Shown: positions 1 through 8,752 of the stretch, piece after piece
How the letters are laid out: every line of letters starts with the position of its first letter
How positions within the stretch are numbered: the first letter of the stretch is position 1
NCBI GenBank assembly: GCA_022825185.1
Contig: JAJDYK010000059.1
Span: 1-8,752, forward strand
DNA length: 8,752 nt
Reading direction: 5' to 3'
DNA from: Candidatus Latescibacterota bacterium
Lineage (GTDB): Bacteria; Latescibacterota; UBA2968; UBA8231
Program-made: the position numbers and the translations under genes
The notes under the pieces: generated by a model
Databases searched by the model: none
What the model was told of the DNA's origin: nothing
What the model saw: only the letters and a program-made list of their open reading frames with translations

Positions 1-1
1 C

Positions 2-250
2 TTGCAGCGGGCGCGGGTCATCGTCGTAGTCGCTGGGATGGAGGGCGCGCTAGCCAGCGTCGTCGGTGGGCTGGTGGATATTCCGGTCGTGGCCGTGCCA
101 ACTAGCGTGGGCTACGGCGCGAGTTTCCACGGCCTCGCCGCCCTCTTGGCCATGCTCAACTCCTGTGCGGCCGGCGTGGTTGTCGTCAATATCGACAACG
201 GCTTTGGCGCAGGGTACGCAGCCGCCCAGATCAACCGCCGCCCTACATGA
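2..250 (+). CDS. larB: LarB, nickel-pincer cofactor biosynthesis protein (C-terminal part; 5' end outside the window)
   Basis: LarB carboxylates the pyridinium ring of nicotinic acid adenine dinucleotide and hydrolyses the phosphoanhydride. This is the first step in making the nickel-pincer nucleotide used by lactate racemase (LarA) and relatives. Only the last 82 codons are present and the frame is open to the window edge, so the true start lies upstream. The visible part is the C-terminal half of the AIR-carboxylase-like (PurE-like) domain. It shows the family's conserved strings [42 protein letters not shown] and FGAGYAAA. The stop overlaps the start of mobA in an ATGA arrangement, implying translational coupling. 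PurE itself is excluded by the GMEGAL and NIDNGFGA strings, which are typical of LarB. Confidence 0.9.
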   Translation: MQRARVIVVVAGMEGALASVVGGLVDIPVVAVPTSVGYGASFHGLAALLAMLNSCAAGVVVVNIDNGFGAGYAAAQINRRPT

Positions 251-855
251 TCCACGTCGCCGTGCTAGCCGGCGGCCAGAGCCGACGCATGGGCCGCGAC
301 AAGGCTCTCCTGCAACTGGGCGACCAGACCCTGATTGAACGCGTCCTCGCCGCGGCACACCCCCTCGGCTACCCCCGCGTCATCATCGGCGATCCCGCCG
401 CCTATGCTCATCTCGGACTACCCGTCCATCCCGACTACCAACCTGGACTTGGGCCACTAGGCGGCTTGTACACCGCGCTCAGCACAACCGCCGCACCCGT
501 GCTCCTCCTCGCCTGCGACTTGCCTTTTCTCACTCCAGACTTCCTCCGCCACCTCATCGACCGGCGTGGCCCGCATCAAGCGGTCGTGCCCCACACGGTC
601 GCCGGGCTACAACCGCTCTGTGCGCTCTACGAGCCGTCCTGCTTAGCGGCTGTAGAAGCCGCCATACAGGCCGGTCAGTTCGGCATGCGCGACCTACTAA
701 GCAATCTGAACTTGTATCTGGTAAGGGAAAAGGATTGGCGGCCCTACGACGAGCGCGACCTGCTTTTTGCCAATCTCAACGCGCCCGCAGAGTATGAGCG
801 GGCGCAAGCCGCACTCCTAAAATCCGGCATCTACCACGCTCAACACCAACAGTAG
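247..855 (+). CDS. mobA: MobA, molybdenum cofactor guanylyltransferase
   Basis: This cytoplasmic enzyme transfers GMP from GTP to molybdopterin-bound molybdenum, giving the guanine dinucleotide form used by DMSO-reductase-family enzymes. The 202-residue product is of normal family length (about 190-210). Visible motifs are the N-terminal nucleotide-binding loop [16 protein letters not shown] (residues 7-22), the glycine-rich [12 protein letters not shown] segment (about 67-78), the metal-binding ACDLPFL (Asp91), QPLCALY (about 122-128) and the C-terminal [11 protein letters not shown] (about 174-184), equivalent to the family's NxNTPxD region. The ATG overlaps the larB stop and has no clear Shine-Dalgarno sequence, which fits coupled translation. 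The last 39 bases overlap the end of ctaB on the other strand. A related specificity (for example MocA-like CTP use) cannot be excluded, but the motifs favour MobA. Confidence 0.92.
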   Translation: MIHVAVLAGGQSRRMGRDKALLQLGDQTLIERVLAAAHPLGYPRVIIGDPAAYAHLGLPVHPDYQPGLGPLGGLYTALSTTAAPVLLLACDLPFLTPDFLRHLIDRRGPHQAVVPHTVAGLQPLCALYEPSCLAAVEAAIQAGQFGMRDLLSNLNLYLVREKDWRPYDERDLLFANLNAPAEYERAQAALLKSGIYHAQHQQ

Positions 856-1677
856 CGGCAGGTAGAGGACCGAAGCCTTGAGTAGCCGCCGCGCACTGGT
901 CACCGAGCGCGAAAAGCTAAGTGCGAGACCGGAGGCGAGGAACAGCGCGCCCAACACCAGCGCCCCGGCTAGATAGAACGGCCCGGTGAGGCCCATGAAC
1001 GAAGGCAGCACCGAAAAGATCAGCAGCAGTACCAAGTAGCCCATCACCTGCCAGCAGGTGCTGTTCCCATCTGGCTCAACGACGGGCAACATCTTGAAAC
1101 CGCCGCGCCGGTAGTCGTCGCGGAAGATCCACGCAATGGCGTAGAAATGCGGGTGCTGCCAAGCAAAGAGAATGAGAAAGAGGACCACGGCCCCCGGGTC
1201 AATCGCGCCAGTCGCTGCGGTCCAGCCTCCTACGGGCGGCAGGGCACCCGGCACGGCCCCCAGCGAAGTATTGAGCCAATTTTGCCGCTTCATCGGGGTG
1301 TACACCACCACGTAGAGAAACGCAGAGAGAAGCGCCAAAAACGCCGTCAACAACCCGGCGGTAAAAAGCAGGAAAAACACGCCGCTCAGAACCAGCACAA
1401 ACCCCATCGACAGAGCCGTACCCGGCTTGACGCGCCCGGTCGGTAAAGGCCGATTGCGCGTGCGCTTCATCAACCCATCGACATCGCGCTCCAGATAGTG
1501 GTTGAGCACCGACGAGCCGCACGTGGTCAGGCCCGTGCCGATGAGCAGACAGCAAAAAAGCAGTGGCGCGTGGATGCCTTGCCCGCCCAAGAAAAATCCG
1601 AAGGCGGCCGTAACCAGCACCAAAAAGGCAATTCTCGGTTTAGTCAGTTCCCAGTAGTCGTGCCAAGTAGCAGTCAT
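817..1677 (-). CDS. ctaB: CtaB/CyoE, protoheme IX farnesyltransferase (heme O synthase)
   Basis: This integral membrane UbiA-family prenyltransferase adds a farnesyl group to heme b to give heme O for heme-copper terminal oxidases. Starting at the ATG at 1677, the product has 286 residues and many hydrophobic helices (about nine are expected for the family). The N-terminal ELTKPRIAFLVLVTAAFG is characteristic. The first polyprenyl-diphosphate/Mg2+ motif is NHYLERDVDG (residues 59-68), followed by MKRTRNRPLPTG. The second polar region carries YTPMKRQNWLN, GALPPVGGW, AWQHPHFYAIAW and RDDYRRGGFKMLP (about 186-198). A longer reading starting at a TTG (1728) would add 17 residues. I rejected it because that TTG lies inside a good -35 box and lacks a ribosome binding site, whereas the ATG has a weak GGAATGAG 6 bases upstream. 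It probably stands alone under its own promoter, so linkage to oxidase genes is not seen here. Confidence 0.95.
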   Translation of the reverse strand: MTATWHDYWELTKPRIAFLVLVTAAFGFFLGGQGIHAPLLFCCLLIGTGLTTCGSSVLNHYLERDVDGLMKRTRNRPLPTGRVKPGTALSMGFVLVLSGVFFLLFTAGLLTAFLALLSAFLYVVVYTPMKRQNWLNTSLGAVPGALPPVGGWTAATGAIDPGAVVLFLILFAWQHPHFYAIAWIFRDDYRRGGFKMLPVVEPDGNSTCWQVMGYLVLLLIFSVLPSFMGLTGPFYLAGALVLGALFLASGLALSFSRSVTSARRLLKASVLYLPLLLVLSVVDAGF

Positions 1678-1699
1678 ATCTATCTCATTCCGCGACAAA

Positions 1700-4093
<2,394 letters not shown>

Positions 4094-4099
4094 AGCTAT

Positions 4100-4104
4100 C
4101 TCCT
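4100..4104 (-). promoter_or_regulatory. Ribosome binding site of the small membrane protein
   Basis: AGGAG read on the minus strand, 6 bases before the ATG at 4093. It is the strongest evidence that this short reading frame is translated. Confidence 0.65.
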
Positions 4105-4107
4105 AGA

Positions 4108-5544
4108 TCAAGCCAACGACGCAAATTCCCATTCCCCCAATTCCACCATCCCATCCACGGCCACCGGCATTCCCACGCCCAGACCCGCCACTTGCAGCGA
4201 CCCCACCTCGATCTTCCCTTCCCTCACATCCAAGGCTACCAATCCGCTGTCCACCTCCCGATAGAGCTTCCCGTGCGTGGCCAAGCAGGCCGCTCGCTCG
4301 TCTGCGGTCAAGTGATCCAACCCTCTCACATAGTGGTGCCCGTTGCGCTCGACGTGCCCGATCCCCAGTGCCGCCACGTGTGCCAAATCTTGGTGCAGAG
4401 GCACCACCGGCAGGTTCATCAGGTCCTCTCCCGAGAGAAAGCAGCCCTCCCGTCGCCTCGCCAAGGCCAGATTGGCCAGCGCCTTGACCAGCCCTTTGCA
4501 CGCCTTGGACGAAACGCCTTCGTATCCCAGCGCCAAGGCTTGGCGGAAGGTGTCCTGCGCATCGTCCGACTCGTCGATGAGCAAGGGACGCCGCGCCGCC
4601 GCGGCCCGGATGCCCGGCTCTAGCGCTGCATCCAAAGCCAAGCTCCGCTCTAGGGGCTGCTCGACGTAGAGGATGCTCTCGTACAAACGCGGCTGTGTGG
4701 CTGCAAGGGCCTCGATCAGACCAATGAGCGAATCCATTTCCCGGTATTGCTCGTTGCCGTCGAGCGTGACCTTGTACTCGGCGTCACGCCCGTCTAGCAA
4801 CTCGGCAATCGCGGCCAACCGCGCTAGGTCAGTCTCCAAATCGCCGTTCACCTTGACTTTAAAGTACGTCAGTCCTTGGCGCTCGACGCAATCGGCCAGC
4901 GACTGCGGCAACCCGTCGTCCAACCGCTCCTCGGGCGCAATATCGCTTGGGACAATCGGATCGGCCAATCCCACCGTGTGCCGCACGTGCAACTGCGCCA
5001 GCGGCGCAGCCCCGATCACTTGGCCAGGCTCTACTCCTTGCAGCTCGGGGTGAATCGCCCCCAGATCCAAGCCGAGGAGATTGGCCTTGAGCAACTCAAA
5101 GTAACTCGCGCCTACACCGCATCCTACCGCGTCGATCAGGGCGCGCTCCATCAGCGTACTACCGTGGACAGCCGTCAACCGATTCAGGCCGTGCGCGTCG
5201 CCAGCGGATACCGTCTGCGCATAACCGTCCTGCCAGATGGCAAAGAACGACGCGGGGGACCGCGCCGCATCCAAATAAGCCGAGCGCGCCGCACGTGCCG
5301 CCCACAGCAAGTCGGCGACATTGTCTTCGTAGCTTTTGGCCGGGTCTTTGTCGAACCACTTAGGCGGGAGGATGTCGGCTGCAACCCCTTGTACCGGAGT
5401 GCCGTTTTTTAGCGCGCCCTGAGCCACCACGTGGAGGATCGGCACGGAGGTCAGCACGGCCGCACCGTATTTGAAGGGCATGCGGGTATGCACATTTCGC
5501 ATGTAGAACCGCACGTCCTCAAGCCTTATTTCTACGGCACTCAC
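4108..5544 (-). CDS. Enolase-superfamily (mandelate racemase/muconate lactonizing enzyme type) protein, paralog 2
   Basis: This 478-residue protein has an enolase-like capping domain and a (beta/alpha) barrel. The residues of the muconate lactonizing enzyme subgroup are visible: lysine pair YFKVKV (Lys229, Lys231); metal ligands in TLDGNEQY (Asp262), YVEQP (Glu295) and LLIDESD (Asp324, perhaps Glu325); and the opposing lysine in GVSSKACKG (Lys347). Enzymes of this group abstract a proton next to a carboxylate, giving racemisation, epimerisation, cycloisomerisation or dehydration. The product is about 100 residues longer than a usual member. The extra length lies before the barrel and includes PKWFDKDP (about 61-68) and the stretch between LLKAN and the lysine pair. 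A C-terminal ERNGHHYVRGLDHL (399-412) is shared with the neighbour. The start is a GTG overlapping the upstream paralog's stop (GTGA), with GGAGG (5559-5555) 10 bases upstream. The substrate is unknown; N-acylamino acid racemase or dipeptide epimerase chemistry is possible but unproven. Confidence 0.88.
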   Translation of the reverse strand: MSAVEIRLEDVRFYMRNVHTRMPFKYGAAVLTSVPILHVVAQGALKNGTPVQGVAADILPPKWFDKDPAKSYEDNVADLLWAARAARSAYLDAARSPASFFAIWQDGYAQTVSAGDAHGLNRLTAVHGSTLMERALIDAVGCGVGASYFELLKANLLGLDLGAIHPELQGVEPGQVIGAAPLAQLHVRHTVGLADPIVPSDIAPEERLDDGLPQSLADCVERQGLTYFKVKVNGDLETDLARLAAIAELLDGRDAEYKVTLDGNEQYREMDSLIGLIEALAATQPRLYESILYVEQPLERSLALDAALEPGIRAAAARRPLLIDESDDAQDTFRQALALGYEGVSSKACKGLVKALANLALARRREGCFLSGEDLMNLPVVPLHQDLAHVAALGIGHVERNGHHYVRGLDHLTADERAACLATHGKLYREVDSGLVALDVREGKIEVGSLQVAGLGVGMPVAVDGMVELGEWEFASLA

Positions 5545-6968
5545 GAGAGTTGTGCCTCCGCCAGCGGCTGCATGGCCTCAATATCGACCGCGCCGTCAAC
5601 CCCGAGTCCAGGCCGTTGCAGGGAACCGACCGCGATCTGGCCGTCGCGAATGTCGAGCAAGCCGCTCTGGCCTTCGGCGCGATACAGATCGCCGTGTCGC
5701 TCAAAGCACCACGTCCGCTCCGCAGCCGACAAATGGTCCAGCCCCCGCACGTAGTGGTGCCCATTGCGCTCGACGTGATCAATCCCCAACGCCGCCACGT
5801 GTACCAAATCTTGGTGTAGAGACGCCACCGGCACCACGGTCAAATCCTCAGCCGAGACAAAACAGGGATGGCCCGCAGCCGTGCGCTGCCAAGCGAGCGC
5901 GCTGTTGGCCAGCGCCTTGACCAACCCTTTGCAAGACTTGGACGAGACGCCGCTGTACCCCAAGTCTAACGCGCGGCGGAAGGAATCCAAGGATTCGTCC
6001 GACTCGTCAATCAGCAAGGGGCGCTTTGCCGCCAAAACCCCGAGGTCTTTCTTTAGCGCGGGATCGAGAGAAAGGGCGCGGTCCATGGGCTGCTCAACGT
6101 AGAGGATGCGGTGATAAAACTCCCCCAATTCCTGTTCAATCCGCTCCAACAAAGCCAGCAAATCGGCCGCGTCGCCGTACTGTTCGTTGCCGTCGAGCGT
6201 GATGTGGTACTCCGCTCCGCTTTCGTCCAAAAGCGCGGCAATCGCCGCCAATCGTTCAAAATCAGCCTCGGGATCGCCGCCAATCTTGATCTTGAAATAG
6301 CGCAGCCCCTGACTCTGAATGCACTCCTCCAAGGACTGCGGCAACCCGTCGTTTAACCGCTCTTCGGGCGCAATCGCAGCCGTGCGGATGGGATCGACTA
6401 AGCCGACCGTATGGCGGATGTACAGCGAGCGCACCGGCTCCGCCGGCAGTACTGCCGCAAGCTCTAGCCCCTCTAGCTCCGGGTGAATCTTCCCCAGCGC
6501 CAACCCGAGGACATTGTCTTGCAGCAGCGCAAAATAGGGCTGCCCCAGCGCGATCCCCAAGCCATCGATGAGTGCCCGCTCCATCAGGGCCGCGCCGTTG
6601 GACGCCAACAGGTCGTTGACGCCTCGCGCCCGGCCCCAAGCCCGACCCGCTTCGTAGCCCGCTTCCCATATGGCGAATGGGGTCGCGCCGGTTCGACCCG
6701 ACTCCTGATAAGCGATGGCCGCAGTTTGCGCTCCATCTACCAAGTCGCGGATGCCATCGGCCATCGTCTTGTTTGGGTCCTTGTCGAACCACCTAGGCGA
6801 CAGCATGTCCGCAGTCCAGCCCCGCACCCGACGGCCATTGTCCAATTCTAGGTCCATGGCCACGTGCAGCGCAGTCAGGCTATCAGCTACCACATTGCCG
6901 AACTTAAACGGCATGCGCATCCGCATCTCGCGCACGTAAAATTCAATGTCTTTGACGGCAATCTGCAT
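5541..6968 (-). CDS. Enolase-superfamily (mandelate racemase/muconate lactonizing enzyme type) protein, paralog 1
   Basis: This is the upstream copy of the tandem pair, 475 residues from the ATG at 6968, which has GGAG (6981-6978) 9 bases before it. A TTG at 6986 would add six residues but lies upstream of that ribosome binding site. Numbering from the ATG, the catalytic set is YFKIKI (Lys226, Lys228), TLDGNEQY (Asp259), YVEQP (Glu292), LLIDESD (Asp321/Glu322) and GVSSKSCKG (Lys344). Together these are the metal ligands and facing lysines of the muconate lactonizing enzyme subgroup. The capping domain carries the same WFDKDP string and the same extra length as paralog 2, and the same ERNGHHYVRGLDHL near the C-terminus. 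In the barrel segment around the lysine pair (about 50 residues) I count roughly 65% identity with paralog 2; elsewhere it is lower. It lies 39 bases after argH and overlaps paralog 2 by four bases. Both copies look catalytically intact. Substrate unknown. Confidence 0.88.
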   Translation of the reverse strand: MQIAVKDIEFYVREMRMRMPFKFGNVVADSLTALHVAMDLELDNGRRVRGWTADMLSPRWFDKDPNKTMADGIRDLVDGAQTAAIAYQESGRTGATPFAIWEAGYEAGRAWGRARGVNDLLASNGAALMERALIDGLGIALGQPYFALLQDNVLGLALGKIHPELEGLELAAVLPAEPVRSLYIRHTVGLVDPIRTAAIAPEERLNDGLPQSLEECIQSQGLRYFKIKIGGDPEADFERLAAIAALLDESGAEYHITLDGNEQYGDAADLLALLERIEQELGEFYHRILYVEQPMDRALSLDPALKKDLGVLAAKRPLLIDESDESLDSFRRALDLGYSGVSSKSCKGLVKALANSALAWQRTAAGHPCFVSAEDLTVVPVASLHQDLVHVAALGIDHVERNGHHYVRGLDHLSAAERTWCFERHGDLYRAEGQSGLLDIRDGQIAVGSLQRPGLGVDGAVDIEAMQPLAEAQLS

Positions 6969-6977
6969 GGGGTTCAA

Positions 6978-6981
6978 CTCC
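6978..6981 (-). promoter_or_regulatory. Ribosome binding site deciding the start of enolase-like paralog 1
   Basis: GGAG on the minus strand, 9 bases before the ATG at 6968. It overlaps the codons that a TTG start at 6986 would use, so it favours the shorter protein. The 39 bases between argH and this gene show no convincing promoter or hairpin. Confidence 0.55.
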
Positions 6982-7007
6982 GGCAAATCGTCTAAACAGC
7001 AACAGCG

Positions 7008-8405
7008 TTAGGGCTTGGCTGATCTAGCAGCCAACACCGCTCGCGCCTTCTCCATCTGTTCGGCCACGGCCTGCGGGCCAGTGCCGCCCTCTATATTACG
7101 GCGCGCCAAGCTGTGGCGCACGTCGAGCAGGCCGAGCGCGTCCTCGCCGAAATCCGCGCTGTGGGCGCGCAGATCGTCCAAGCCGAGGTCGGTGAGGGCG
7201 CGGCCCTGCTCTAGCGCAGCCCGCACCAAGCGGCCAACGACGCGATGAGCCTCGCGGAAAGGCACGCCTTGGCCCACCAAATAGTCGGCCAAATCCGTTG
7301 CCAAGGCCGTGGAATCCACCGCGGACTCCATCCGCTCGGCGCACACCTCCATGCTCTCCCAAGCACCGGCGAACACCTCTAGGCAAATAGCCGACGTTTC
7401 CAGCGCGTCGAAGAGCGGCTCCTTGTCTTCCTGCAGATCCTTGGCGTACGTCAACGGCACGGCCTTCATCGTCGTCAGCAATGCCATCAGACTGCCGTAC
7501 ACCCGGCCGGTCTTGCCGCGCACCAACTCCAGCGCGTCTGGGTTTTTCTTTTGCGGCATCATGCTAGAGCCAGTGGCAAAGTGGTCGCTCAACTCGACAA
7601 AGCCAAACTCGGCCGACGACCAGAGGATCAAATCCTCGCAGAAGCGGCTCAAGTGCATCATCAGGATCGCCAGCGCGGATAGGGTTTCGAGCAGAAAATC
7701 GCGGTCGCTGACCGCGTCGAGGCTGTTGGGAGTCACCTGCGAGAACCCGAGTTCGCGGGCGAGGAAGGCCCGGTCGAGCGGAAACGCACTCCCGGCCAAC
7801 GCCCCGGAACCCAACGGCAGAAAGTCGGCCCGCCGCCAAGCGTCTCCCAGCCGCCCGCGGTCGCGTTCCAGCATCCAGAACAGCGACAGCGCGTAGTGGG
7901 GGAAAAGAATCGGTTGGGCCTGTTGTAAGTGAGTGTAGCCGGGCAGCACCACGTCGCTGCGTTGCTCGCCCGACGCCAGCAGCACGCCTTGCAAATGGCG
8001 AATCTGCGCCTGAAGCGATGCAATCGCGCCCCGCAGGTAGAGTCGCTCGTCTAAGTTGACTTGGTCGTTGCGACTGCGCCCGGTGTGCAGCTTGCCCCCG
8101 ACCGGGCCGATCAGCTCGGTTAGCCGCTGCTCCACGGCCATGTGGATGTCTTCAAGCGCGTCGGGGAGCGTGCAATCCGGGGCTGAAAATTCTTCCTGCA
8201 CCTGCTTTAGCCCCGCTTCGATCTGCTCCAACTCCCCAGCACTGAGGACGCCGGCCCGCTGCAGGGCGCGGGCGTAGGCCACGCTGCCCGCAACATCGGC
8301 CTCCAATAGCTTGCGGTCGAAGCCAATCGAGGCGTTGAAGCGCTCCATCAGCTCGGCCGGCGCAGACTGAAACCGCCCGCCCCAAGGCGTTTGTACCGCG
8401 GCCAT
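7008..8405 (-). CDS. argH: ArgH, argininosuccinate lyase
   Basis: ArgH catalyses the last step of arginine synthesis, cleaving argininosuccinate to arginine and fumarate; it is a cytoplasmic homotetramer of the fumarase/aspartase superfamily. The 465-residue product is of normal length. Visible motifs are the N-terminal WGGRF (residues 8-12), LEDIHMAVE (about 84-92), KLHTGRSRNDQV (105-116), LPGYTHLQQAQP (His159 region) and the superfamily signature GSSMMPQKKNPD (279-290). The signature contains the catalytic serine (Ser281). LTYAKDLQEDKEPLFDA and the C-terminal LARRNIEGGTGP also match the family. The ATG overlaps the argD stop by one base (TGATG) and is preceded by AAGGTG (8415-8410), so translation is probably coupled. 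The enolase-like paralogs follow 39 bases downstream. No missing residues or truncation are seen. Confidence 0.98.
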   Translation of the reverse strand: MAAVQTPWGGRFQSAPAELMERFNASIGFDRKLLEADVAGSVAYARALQRAGVLSAGELEQIEAGLKQVQEEFSAPDCTLPDALEDIHMAVEQRLTELIGPVGGKLHTGRSRNDQVNLDERLYLRGAIASLQAQIRHLQGVLLASGEQRSDVVLPGYTHLQQAQPILFPHYALSLFWMLERDRGRLGDAWRRADFLPLGSGALAGSAFPLDRAFLARELGFSQVTPNSLDAVSDRDFLLETLSALAILMMHLSRFCEDLILWSSAEFGFVELSDHFATGSSMMPQKKNPDALELVRGKTGRVYGSLMALLTTMKAVPLTYAKDLQEDKEPLFDALETSAICLEVFAGAWESMEVCAERMESAVDSTALATDLADYLVGQGVPFREAHRVVGRLVRAALEQGRALTDLGLDDLRAHSADFGEDALGLLDVRHSLARRNIEGGTGPQAVAEQMEKARAVLAARSAKP

Positions 8406-8752
8406 CAGACACCTTGGCGCAAAATCTCGTCGAATACATCTACTGCTTCGTCGATGCGATCCTGCTCAACGACCAGCGGCGGCAAAAAGCGCACCACATC
8501 GGCTCCGGCCGTGGCCACCAAGATGTCGCGCTGGCGGAAGGCAGCCAGATAGTCGGCGGCTGGCGGGCGGGTGACCGCGCCGGCGATCAGCCCTTTGCCG
8601 CGCACTTCAGTGATATGCTCAGGCCAGCGCTGTTGCAGCTTTTGCAGGCGACCGATCAGGTGTTCGCCTTTTTCGCGCACCCCGTCGATAAAACCCGGCT
8701 CCAGCAACTTGTCTAAAACCGCGGTCGCCGCGGCACAGGCCACGGGATTGGC
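8405..8752 (-). CDS. argD: ArgD, acetylornithine aminotransferase (C-terminal part; 5' end outside the window)
   Basis: This is a PLP-dependent class-III aminotransferase; in arginine synthesis ArgD converts N-acetylglutamate semialdehyde to N-acetylornithine. Only the last 115 codons lie in the window and the frame is open at the right edge. The first visible residues, ANPVACAAA, match the G-G-N-P-x-A-C-A-A-A region that follows the PLP lysine domain. After that come EVRGKGLIAGAV (the small-domain beta strand) and ADVVRFLPPLVVEQDRIDEAV, the C-terminal substrate-domain signature of ArgD and related ornithine-type aminotransferases. Direct coupling to argH supports ArgD rather than another class-III enzyme such as GabT, RocD or AstC. 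The PLP lysine itself is outside the window, so the call rests on C-terminal motifs plus context. Confidence 0.88.
   Translation of the reverse strand, partial: ANPVACAAATAVLDKLLEPGFIDGVREKGEHLIGRLQKLQQRWPEHITEVRGKGLIAGAVTRPPAADYLAAFRQRDILVATAGADVVRFLPPLVVEQDRIDEAVDVFDEILRQGV

Noticed and set aside
4876..5412. 178-codon open frame on the plus strand opposite enolase-like paralog 2
   Set aside because: It is entirely antisense to a gene with clear superfamily motifs. The Arg/Gln-rich composition and lack of any motif or ribosome binding site mark it as a shadow.
6262..6792. 176-codon open frame on the minus strand overlapping enolase-like paralog 1 in another frame
   Set aside because: It is an out-of-frame reading of the same coding segment; the in-frame protein carries the conserved residues and this one is Gly/Arg-rich without motifs.
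4108..6986. Possible frameshift splitting one large gene into two enolase-like reading frames
   Set aside because: Each frame contains a complete capping domain and full barrel with all metal ligands and lysines, so this is a tandem duplication and not a broken gene.
6969..7007. Promoter or terminator between argH and enolase-like paralog 1
   Set aside because: The 39 bases contain a ribosome binding site but no pair of -35/-10 boxes with proper spacing and no stable hairpin followed by T residues on the minus strand.
7309..7896. 195-codon open frame on the plus strand opposite argH
   Set aside because: It lies wholly inside argH, which has all family motifs in its own frame. The translation is a Ser/Arg-rich low-complexity shadow with no recognisable motif, as expected opposite a GC-rich gene.

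Overview
The window looks like ordinary chromosomal DNA of a GC-rich, respiring bacterium. It carries a heme O synthase (needed for heme-copper oxidases), a bacterial NAD+-dependent DNA ligase, an arginine-biosynthesis segment and cofactor genes for nickel-pincer and molybdenum enzymes. There are no tRNAs, rRNAs, insertion sequences, CRISPR arrays or phage genes. Coding density is extreme: adjacent genes overlap by a few bases or are separated by at most about 40 bases, except for one 104-base divergent promoter region. I cannot name the taxon from the sequence. The tandem 'mandelate racemase-like' proteins resemble those I associate with uncultured, often marine, phyla rich in enolase-superfamily enzymes, but this is only an impression.

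Layout. (1) Positions 2-855, plus strand: the 3' end of larB (nickel-pincer cofactor synthesis), coupled by an ATGA overlap to mobA (molybdenum cofactor guanylyltransferase). (2) Positions 817-1677, minus strand: ctaB/cyoE (heme O synthase), whose 3' end overlaps the mobA 3' end by 39 bases. (3) Positions 1678-1781: a divergent promoter region with a promoter-like element facing each way. (4) Positions 1782-3794, plus strand: ligA, complete and with all expected domains. (5) Positions 3791-8752, minus strand: an apparent five-gene operon, in transcription order argD (truncated by the window edge), argH, enolase-superfamily paralog 1, enolase-superfamily paralog 2 and a 100-residue two-helix membrane protein. 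Junctions in that order are a 1-base overlap, a 39-base gap, a 4-base GTGA overlap and a 14-base gap, so co-transcription is likely.

How the genes fit together. argD and argH are steps of arginine synthesis. The two enolase-superfamily proteins downstream keep the metal ligands and lysines of the muconate lactonizing enzyme subgroup. They are about 100 residues longer than the usual members and are clear tandem duplicates of each other. Their substrate cannot be read from the sequence. Their position behind argDH suggests, but does not show, a role with an amino acid or acyl-amino acid. This pair, with the small membrane protein, is the least explained part of the window. The other genes are housekeeping or cofactor genes of well-known families.
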